DNA of 30,784 nucleotides from Deinococcus marmoris DSM 12784 (GTDB lineage Bacteria > Deinococcota > Deinococci > Deinococcales > Deinococcaceae). This document shows, in pieces, positions 25,251-30,784 of this stretch. The translations under genes were made by a program, and so were the position numbers. The number at the start of each line of letters is the position of its first letter. Position 1 is the first letter of the stretch. The stretch lies in contig NZ_JNIV01000053.1 in NCBI RefSeq assembly GCF_000701405.1, positions 1 to 30,784 on the forward strand, read 5' to 3'. The notes below the pieces were generated by a model that saw only the letters and a program-made list of their open reading frames with translations, had not been told where the DNA came from and made no database searches.

Positions 25251-25708
25251 TGCAGGTGGGTTTGGTGCCACACGCCGTACAGGACGGGCGATGCGTTCAC
25301 AGCGCTCAATCTACAAATCGAGCAAATCAATAATCTCCATGCCAGCCGTGTAAAACAGCGTCATGTCGGTGACTGCGGGCCAGCGACTTCAGGACTTGCC
25401 CCTGCACAGGCTGTTCTGAGAATGAGGTCAAAGTTCAGATGGGCCGATTGAACCCTTCAGTCCGATCTGCGGCCACGAGCAGGTGACGGGTCATGCGCTG
25501 TACGGGGGCGGCGTCACCCGTCTCTGGCGGTTTCACGCTGCCGTTGTCAGCCACCGGTTCTTCCAGCATACGAACAACACCCGGTTTCCTGTGATGACCG
25601 CATGGCGTCCTGCACAGCCCTGCCAGGTTGAGTATGCTCATTTGGCCAATTCATATCCAATGCACGCGAGCGGCACTGCGCCGCCAGCACGCGCCCAGGG
25701 AGGACCAG
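25251..25708. other. 458-base gap, no convincing gene
   Basis: The gap holds short frames on both strands with no recognisable motif. Near its right end is a perfect TTGGCCAA palindrome (25642-25649), 60 bases before the acyl-CoA dehydrogenase start; it could be an operator for a fatty-acid or TetR-type regulator. A possible -35 TTGAGT (25628-25633) with a poor -10 around 25651 lies beside it. The rest shows only an AT-richer patch around 25309-25340. Confidence 0.4.
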
Positions 25709-26839
25709 TTGGATTTCATGCTCAACGACGAAGAACGCCAGCTCCAGCAGCTCGCCCGCACCTTTACGCAGCGGGAGATCATGCCGCAGGCGGCGGAACT
25801 GGACCGCAGCAAGGCGTTTCCGCAGGCCATCTACGATCAGGCGCTGGCCCTCGGCCTGCTGAACCTGACTGTGCCGGAAGCCTACGGCGGCGCGGGACTG
25901 GGCTGCCTGGCCCTGACCCTGGTCACGGAGGAGCTGTGCCGGGGCTGCGTGGGCGTCGGTGCCACCCTGAGCATCAACTCGCTGGCGGCAGACGCCATCA
26001 TCCACCACGGCAGCGAGGAGCAAAAGCGGTGGGTGCTGCCCCGGCTGGTGGCCGGCGAACTGGCCTCATATGCCGCCACCGAGCCGGGTGGAGGCAGCGA
26101 CGTGGCCGGCTTGCAGACCCGCGCGGCGCGTGACGGCGACGACTACGTGCTGTCGGGCAGCAAAACGTGGATCAGCAACGCCAATCACGCCTCGTTCTTC
26201 GTGGTGTTCGCCCGCACCGGGGACGGCGGCAGCCGGGGCCTGAGCGTCTTTATCGTCGAGCGCGGCACGCCGGGACTGCGGATCGGTGAGCCGCTGGACA
26301 AGCTGGGCCAGCGCTGTGCGCCCACCTGCGAGGTCTTTTTCGACGGCTGCCGCATTCCTGCCTCCCAGCGTGTTGGCGAGGAGGGCCAGGGCTTCCGCAT
26401 CGCGATGGACGCCTTCGATCACTCGCGTCCGATGGTGGCGGCCTTCGGGGTGGGCGTCCACGCCCGCTGCCTGGAGGAAAGTCTGGCTTACGCGCAGACC
26501 CGGGTGACGATGGGGCAGCCGATCATCCGTCATCAACTGGTGGCCGCCAAGCTGGCCGAGATGTCCACCTCGCTGGAGGCCGCCCGGCTACTGGCCTACC
26601 GCGCCGCGTGGCTGATCGACCACGGCCAGCGCAACACCCTGGCTGCCTCGCAGGCCAAGCTGTTCGCCGCCGAGAGCGTGATGGCGGCGGCCACCGAGGC
26701 CGTACAGATCTTCGGCGGCATGGGCTACTCGACGGAATACCCCGTAGAAAAGCTGTTCCGGGACGCCAAGGTGCTGCAAATCTATGAGGGAACCAGCGAG
26801 ATTCAGAAACTGGTGATTGCCCGCGAATTGCAGCGGTAA
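25709..26839 (+). CDS. Acyl-CoA dehydrogenase, short/medium-chain type
   Basis: This 376-residue FAD enzyme introduces the 2,3-double bond into an acyl-CoA and passes electrons to ETF. Visible motifs: TEPGGGSD (124-131) for FAD and substrate binding, RVTMGQPI (265-272), QIFGGMGYSTEYPVEKLFRDAK (333-354) and catalytic E360 in IYEGTSEIQ. I chose a TTG start at 25709 because AGGGAGGA (25697-25704) lies at the right distance and the length matches the family; the ATG at 25718 is the alternative. First gene of a three-gene beta-oxidation-type module. Short-chain or branched acyl-CoA preference cannot be decided. Confidence 0.93.
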   Translation: MDFMLNDEERQLQQLARTFTQREIMPQAAELDRSKAFPQAIYDQALALGLLNLTVPEAYGGAGLGCLALTLVTEELCRGCVGVGATLSINSLAADAIIHHGSEEQKRWVLPRLVAGELASYAATEPGGGSDVAGLQTRAARDGDDYVLSGSKTWISNANHASFFVVFARTGDGGSRGLSVFIVERGTPGLRIGEPLDKLGQRCAPTCEVFFDGCRIPASQRVGEEGQGFRIAMDAFDHSRPMVAAFGVGVHARCLEESLAYAQTRVTMGQPIIRHQLVAAKLAEMSTSLEAARLLAYRAAWLIDHGQRNTLAASQAKLFAAESVMAAATEAVQIFGGMGYSTEYPVEKLFRDAKVLQIYEGTSEIQKLVIARELQR

Positions 26840-26887
26840 TTCAGGCGTGGAAGCACATTAAAGACCGGAAATACAGGGGGAGGCAAC

Positions 26888-27649
26888 ATGAATCTCAAAG
26901 ACAAGACGGTGCTGATCACGGGGGCAGCCTCCGGGCTGGGGGCGGGCACGGCCCGAATGGTGGCCGGGGCGGGCGGCTTTCCGCTGATGCTGGATCTGAA
27001 TGCGGAGGCGGGTGAGGCGCTGGCCGGGGAACTCGGCGGCCTGTTCGTGCGGGCGGACGTGAGCAGCGAGGCGGACGTTCAGGCGGCCCTTCACGCCGGA
27101 CTTGAGCGCTTCGGAGCCTTGCACGGGGCGGTGAGCTGTGCCGGGATCGCCCCGGCGGCCACCACGGCAGGCAAGCGCGGCCCACACCCGCTGGACGTCT
27201 TCGAGCGCACGGTGCGGGTCAATCTGATCGGCACCTTTAACGTGATCCGGCTGGCGGCGCAGGCCATGCTGGACCACGAACCCGGCGAGGGGGGCGAGCG
27301 GGGTGTAATCGTCAACACTGCCTCGGTCGCCGCCTATGACGGTCAGATCGGACAGGCCGCCTACGCGGCCAGCAAGGGTGGGGTGGTGGGCATGACCCTG
27401 CCGATTGCCCGTGACCTCGCCCGCAGCGGGATCCGCGTGGTCACCGTGGCCCCCGGCATCTTCGAGACGCCCATGCTCCAGGGTCTGCCACAGGACGCCC
27501 AGGATTCGCTGGGCCAGCAGGTGCCGTTTCCCAGCCGCCTGGGCCGCGCCGACGAATATGCCGCGCTGGTGCGGCACATCTTTGAAAATCAGATGCTCAA
27601 TGGCGAGACTATCCGGCTGGACGGCGCGATCAGGATGGCCCCCAGATGA
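26888..27649 (+). CDS. 3-hydroxyacyl-CoA dehydrogenase type 2-like SDR (HSD10 type)
   Basis: This 253-residue NAD-dependent SDR has TGAASGLG (11-18), a CAG variant of NNAG (84-86) as in HSD10-type enzymes, and catalytic S146, Y159 and K163. The [20 protein letters not shown] segment (151-170) and PGIFETPML are characteristic of type 2 3-hydroxyacyl-CoA / 2-methyl-3-hydroxybutyryl-CoA dehydrogenases. It starts 48 bases after the acyl-CoA dehydrogenase behind GGGGGAGG and precedes the thiolase, so it fits the third step of beta-oxidation or isoleucine catabolism. No enoyl-CoA hydratase gene is in this module. Confidence 0.9.
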   Translation: MNLKDKTVLITGAASGLGAGTARMVAGAGGFPLMLDLNAEAGEALAGELGGLFVRADVSSEADVQAALHAGLERFGALHGAVSCAGIAPAATTAGKRGPHPLDVFERTVRVNLIGTFNVIRLAAQAMLDHEPGEGGERGVIVNTASVAAYDGQIGQAAYAASKGGVVGMTLPIARDLARSGIRVVTVAPGIFETPMLQGLPQDAQDSLGQQVPFPSRLGRADEYAALVRHIFENQMLNGETIRLDGAIRMAPR

Positions 27650-27746
27650 GCGCCCAGACGGCAGCGCGGCCCTGTAACCGGGTACGGCGCAGCACCCTGA
27701 CCCTGGCCGGACGTCCTGACCATTCCCCATCACCACAGGAGCATCT

Positions 27747-28892
27747 ATGAGAGAAGCCGTTATTCTGGAAGCCCTTCGCACGCCCTACGGCAAGCGGGGC
27801 GGAGCTTACCGCGACGTGCGCCCCGACGCCCTGCTCGCCTTTGCCCTGAACGGGCTGCTGGACCGCGCTGGTCTGGACGCGGGCAAAATTGAAGACGTGA
27901 TTGCCGGCACCGTCACGCAAACGGGCGAGCAGGGCGCGAACATCGGGCGGCTGGCCGTGCTGCTGGCCGGATTTCCTGCCGAGGTACCGGCCTTGAGCCT
28001 GAACCGCATGTGCGGCAGCGGACAGCAGGCCGTCCACTTTGCGGCGCAGGGGATAGCCGCCGGGGACCTGACCTACGCCATCGGCTGCGGCGTCGAGAGC
28101 ATGACCCGCGTGCCCATGTTCAGCGACATCGGCGGCGGCTTCGAGCGTCTCAATCCCGAACTGCTCTCAACGGTCGATCTGATTCATCAGGGAAAAAGTG
28201 CAGAGCGCATCGCCAGCGCCTGGGGCCTGGGCCGCGACATGCTCGACGCTTACGCCGCAGAAAGCCACCGCCGCGCCGCCGCGTCGCGCGGGTTGCACGC
28301 CGAACTGCTTCCCGCACCCGGACTGGACGCCGACGGAAATGCCGTCACCGTGCAGCACGACGAGGGTGTGCGCGGCGACATCGACCCGGTCAAGATGGCG
28401 GCCCTGAAAACACCGTTCCGTGACAATGGCGTGGTGACGGCTGGGAACGCCAGCCAGATCAGCGACGGGGCCGCCGCCGTGCTGGTGGGGGACCGTGAAG
28501 TGGCGGTGGCTGACGGCCTGCGCCCACGCGCCCGCTTCCTCGCCCGCGTGGTGGTGGGGGACGATCCCACCATGCAACTGACAGGGGTGATCCCCGCCAC
28601 CCGCAAGGCGTTGGAAAAGGCGGGGATGACCCTGGATGACATCGACTGGATCGAGATCAACGAAGCCTTCGCCAGCGTGGCCCTGGCGTGGACGCACGAA
28701 CTGAAGGCCGACCCTGTCAGGGTCAATCCCTGGGGCGGTGCAGTCGCCCACGGCCATCCCCTGGGGGCCAGCGGCGCGGGACTGATGGCCAAGATGCTCA
28801 GCGGTCTGGAAGCCACGGGCGGTACGGTGGGCCTGCAAACCATGTGCATCGGCCACGGCATGGCCACCTCCACCATCATCGAACGTCTCTGA
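27747..28892 (+). CDS. Acetyl-CoA acyltransferase / acetyl-CoA C-acetyltransferase (thiolase)
   Basis: This 381-residue thiolase cleaves 3-ketoacyl-CoA with CoA, or condenses two acetyl-CoA. Nucleophile C89 lies in NRMCGSGQQ, followed by NEAF (305-308), H337 in HGHPLGASG and the second catalytic cysteine C367 in TMCIGH. At the end CIGHG replaces the more usual C-G-G-G, a minor variation. CACAGGAG stands before the ATG. It closes the acyl-CoA dehydrogenase / SDR / thiolase set, all on the plus strand with gaps of 48 and 97 bases. Confidence 0.93.
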   Translation: MREAVILEALRTPYGKRGGAYRDVRPDALLAFALNGLLDRAGLDAGKIEDVIAGTVTQTGEQGANIGRLAVLLAGFPAEVPALSLNRMCGSGQQAVHFAAQGIAAGDLTYAIGCGVESMTRVPMFSDIGGGFERLNPELLSTVDLIHQGKSAERIASAWGLGRDMLDAYAAESHRRAAASRGLHAELLPAPGLDADGNAVTVQHDEGVRGDIDPVKMAALKTPFRDNGVVTAGNASQISDGAAAVLVGDREVAVADGLRPRARFLARVVVGDDPTMQLTGVIPATRKALEKAGMTLDDIDWIEINEAFASVALAWTHELKADPVRVNPWGGAVAHGHPLGASGAGLMAKMLSGLEATGGTVGLQTMCIGHGMATSTIIERL

Positions 28893-28916
28893 AGCGCGGG
28901 GAGCGGCATGTAAAGG

Positions 28917-28995
28917 AAGGGGAAGTCACACGGAAGCCGTCCGTAACCCAGTAGCAATAGGGATAAAGGCCATTCCGAACCTGTCTTCCCTTTTT
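28917..28995 (+). terminator. Probable structured terminator after thiolase
   Basis: A distal pairing of AAGGGGAAG (28917-28925) with CTTCCC plus following T's (28985-28992) closes a loop that contains a smaller ACGGA/TCCGT stem (28930-28944). The right arm runs straight into TTTTT (28991-28995). The arms are about 60 bases apart, which is long for a simple terminator, so a small structured RNA end is an alternative. Confidence 0.45.
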
Positions 28996-29099
28996 CACTG
29001 TGCTGTCCAGATCAGCACCCATGGGAAGGTCTGAACGCCGTTCGGATTTCCAGATGCTTTCAACACCCTGCAACCGGAGTTGGTCTACGCCTCTACGCC

Positions 29100-29128
29100 T
29101 TGCAACAGGTGGGAATCCCGCATACTAT
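29100..29128 (+). promoter_or_regulatory. Probable promoter of the recombinase-like gene
   Basis: TTGCAA (29100-29105) and TACTAT (29123-29128) are separated by 17 bases. The -10 box is 24 bases before the ATG at 29153, which supports that start over an upstream in-frame ATG at 29000. Confidence 0.5.
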
Positions 29129-29152
29129 CCAATAACTGATGTGGATGAACTC

Positions 29153-30013
29153 ATGACTGATCCGGGCGACGAACGCGCCATGAAGCTTGCTCAGGCTTTT
29201 CGTACCTTCAATCTGGAACAGGTTATCGGAATGTTGCGGGAGGAGTTGCACCGCCCCGTTCCTCAGTTGCGGGCCAATCTGCGTCCTGTCTTCGAGGCGG
29301 CGCAGGCACAGGAAATCGATCTGCTGTCGCCACCCGCAGACTTCCACGGCTGGCTTCAGACACCTCTGCGGCAGATTCAGACGGGGGGCGAGGCACGGGC
29401 CAATACCATTCGCGCCCGTTACGCCACGCTGAAACAGCTCTACGACGCACTGATCGACCTGGGAGTGATAGACAGCAACCCCGCGCACGGTTGCCCGCTG
29501 CCGCCGCCGGAACACAGCCAGGCCCCCCTGCCCAGCGCCGCCGATGTCCAACGTCTGCTGGCCGAAGCCGGGGCCACAGACGAAGAACTGTTTGCCGCCC
29601 TGACCCTGGTCTACCAGCAGGCTTTCCAGTTGACCGAGTTGCTGGCCCTGCGCTGGAGCGCTCTGGACTTCAGCAGCGCCGAGCTGATGCGCGCCCGCAC
29701 CATCACGGCGCTGCATCCTGGAAGCCTCAAAGCCCTCCAGCCTCTCCTGTCCCGCGCAGGCGGCCCCTTACACGCCTCACAAAAAGGCCAGCGCGTCTTT
29801 TCTTTCAAGAACGCCGACGATCTCCGGTTGCAACTGTGGAAGGTGTGTCAGGCGGCCAGCCTCTCCCCCGCCATCGGGCCGCGTGAGCTGCGGCTGGCCT
29901 CGCTGCGCGACTTTCCGCAGGCCCCTCCCGGTTCCGGCTTCAGTAATCCGCAGTCCTATGAGCGGGCGCTTCGACACGCCACAGCCCTGGCCGAACGCAA
30001 GCGGCAAAAATAA
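29153..30013 (+). CDS. Degenerate tyrosine-recombinase-like protein
   Basis: This is a 286-residue protein. Residues about 66-117 look like a SAM-like core-binding domain (HGWLQTPLRQIQ, RYATLKQLYDALIDLGVIDSNPA). From about 126 the sequence follows a phage-integrase catalytic domain (LPSAADVQRLLAEA, then TELLALRWSALDF at 161-173). The first catalytic arginine, expected in a G-L-R-x-S-E-L context, is replaced (AFQLTEL). The H-x-x-R box appears as GPRELRLAS (242-250) with the histidines lost, and no clear nucleophilic tyrosine context is seen. It is probably catalytically inactive and kept for DNA binding, or decaying. No attachment site was found. The frame is open upstream to 29000, but the added residues look non-coding. 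Confidence 0.65.
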   Translation: MTDPGDERAMKLAQAFRTFNLEQVIGMLREELHRPVPQLRANLRPVFEAAQAQEIDLLSPPADFHGWLQTPLRQIQTGGEARANTIRARYATLKQLYDALIDLGVIDSNPAHGCPLPPPEHSQAPLPSAADVQRLLAEAGATDEELFAALTLVYQQAFQLTELLALRWSALDFSSAELMRARTITALHPGSLKALQPLLSRAGGPLHASQKGQRVFSFKNADDLRLQLWKVCQAASLSPAIGPRELRLASLRDFPQAPPGSGFSNPQSYERALRHATALAERKRQK

Positions 30014-30045
30014 ACTGCCGTCTCCGATTTTCCCGGAGACGGCAG
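30007..30045 (-). terminator. Intrinsic terminator of the right-hand sugar-binding protein gene
   Basis: A perfect 12-bp stem (CTGCCGTCTCCG 30015-30026 with 30034-30045, loop of 7) is followed on the minus strand by TTTATTTTTG. It terminates the minus-strand gene ending at 30062 and, being hairpin-strong, may also stop transcripts of the convergent recombinase-like gene. Confidence 0.9.
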
Positions 30046-30061
30046 AAGGTGGATCTGGACT

Positions 30062-30784
30062 TTACTTGTAGTAGCCGTTGAGGATCTTCTGCTCTTCAGC
30101 GGCAGCCTGCTTGACGGCGTCGGCGGGTTTGGCCCCCTTGAGCAACACCGTGTTGATGGCGTCCACCCAGGCTTTGCGCTGTCCGGCCTCGTCCACGAAC
30201 AGCGTGGAATGCGCGAACGGCAGCGAGCCTACGAAGGCCCCGAAGACCGGATCCTTTCGCAGTGCAGGATCGCCCGCGAGCTTGCGGCTGGCCGGAATCT
30301 CACCCACATTCTCCAGCCAGGTGCGCTGGGTCTGCTCGCTGGTCAGAAACTTCAGGAATTTGACGGAGGCGTCGAGCTTGTCACCCTTGGCGTTCTTGGT
30401 AATGCCATTGACCCAGTACGAGCCGAAATTGCTGCGGACCTCCGGGTTGGCCTTGAACACGGGCATCGGGATGACGCCCCAGTCGAACTTGGCCCCACTT
30501 TTGATGGTATTGATGGCGAACGAACCGTCCACGATCATGCCCACCTTGCCCGCGATAAAGGCGTCGCGGTAGCTGTTGTTGCCGGGGAAGAAGTTGGGCA
30601 CGCCCAGTTTGTATTTGGTGGCCAGCTCCGTGTAGAAGGTCATCGCCCTGGCACCCGCCGCGCTGTCGTAGGTGGCGGTCTGGCCGTCCTTGCTGTAGGG
30701 CTGACCGCCGAGCTGACGCACGAGGACTTCACGGAGCATGTGGTAATCCTGCCCGTCGGGCTGAATGCCGAAGCCCAGCGTGGT
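30062..30784 (-). CDS. Sugar ABC transporter substrate-binding protein, family 1 (C-terminal part, cut by window edge)
   Basis: The frame enters from the right edge (TTLGFGIQPDGQDYH precedes the first internal ATG at 30739) and ends with NGYYK at 30062, giving 240 residues. Family 1 features are clear: a FIAGKVGMIVDGSFAINTI segment, WGVIPMPVFKANP, a SYWVNGITKNAK stretch and the late VKFLKFLTSEQTQ..GEIPASRKLA motif. The N-terminus with its signal peptide lies outside. The sequence differs clearly from the binding protein at 2678, so it belongs to a second sugar system extending beyond the window. Confidence 0.92.
   Translation of the reverse strand, partial: TTLGFGIQPDGQDYHMLREVLVRQLGGQPYSKDGQTATYDSAAGARAMTFYTELATKYKLGVPNFFPGNNSYRDAFIAGKVGMIVDGSFAINTIKSGAKFDWGVIPMPVFKANPEVRSNFGSYWVNGITKNAKGDKLDASVKFLKFLTSEQTQRTWLENVGEIPASRKLAGDPALRKDPVFGAFVGSLPFAHSTLFVDEAGQRKAWVDAINTVLLKGAKPADAVKQAAAEEQKILNGYYK

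Noticed and set aside
25472..25512. Possible fifth SARP-type site on the minus strand (GTGACGCCGCC followed after 15 bases by TACAGC and a nearby ATG)
   Set aside because: No second heptamer 11 bp upstream, TACAGC lacks the final T of TANNNT, and the following frame is only 19 codons with no recognised product.
27674..27687. TGTAACCGGGTACG resembling a LacI operator between SDR and thiolase genes
   Set aside because: Only one half-site matches the operators at 1557 and 1647, and the thiolase appears to be within an operon.
28930..28960. GTAACCCAGTA followed at 15 bases by TAGGGA, before the recombinase-like gene
   Set aside because: The upstream 11-mer matches poorly, the -10 lacks the final T, no gene starts close downstream, and the stretch lies inside the probable thiolase terminator.

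Overview
The window is high-GC bacterial DNA with densely packed genes, many 4-base ATGA overlaps and several starts with no leader: a TANNNT -10 box lies 6-9 bases before the ATG. Together with the gene content (BTAD/STAND regulator, paired branched-chain-amino-acid-type ABC systems, large-insert sugar permeases) this suggests a Deinococcus-like member of Deinococcota. That assignment is an inference; no rRNA or tRNA is present to confirm it.

Layout. (1) 1-280: the C-terminal end of an IS66-family transposase. (2) 281-1342 (-): a CAD-type zinc alcohol dehydrogenase. (3) 1343-8771 (+): a sugar island with a LacI regulator behind two LacI-type operators, a family 1 solute-binding protein, two MalF/MalG-type permeases with unusual insertions, and a glycogen-debranching/amylo-alpha-1,6-glucosidase-like enzyme. 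No ATPase gene is present. (4) 8940-13811 (-): liv-type operon 1 (livG1-livF1-SBP1-livH1-livM1), closed by an intrinsic terminator. (5) 13960-17811 (-): 3-hydroxybutyrate dehydrogenase and a 1018-aa STAND-ATPase/BTAD transcription regulator. (6) 17812-18178: an intergenic region carrying two inverted copies of a structured repeat. (7) 18179-24049 (-): liv-type operon 2 (SBP2-alpha/beta hydrolase-livH2-livM2-livG2-livF2). (8) 24165-25250 (+): a divergent MetX-like alpha/beta-fold gene. (9) 25709-28892 (+): acyl-CoA dehydrogenase, type-2 3-hydroxyacyl-CoA dehydrogenase-like SDR and thiolase, a beta-oxidation-type module. (10) 29153-30013 (+): a degenerate tyrosine-recombinase-like protein. (11) 30062-30784 (-): the C-terminal part of another sugar-binding protein.

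Main observation. Four promoters share one architecture: two direct repeats of a GTRAC-like heptamer spaced exactly 11 bp apart, then exactly 8 bp from the second heptamer to a -10 box. They lie upstream of livG1, bdhA, SBP2 and the MetX-like gene. This is the geometry known for SARP/BTAD activators of actinomycetes, and a BTAD regulator with the matching OmpR-type DNA-binding domain is encoded in the middle of these targets. I infer a local regulon controlling two uptake systems, an alpha/beta hydrolase, a MetX-like enzyme and 3-hydroxybutyrate dehydrogenase. The inducing compound cannot be read from the sequence.
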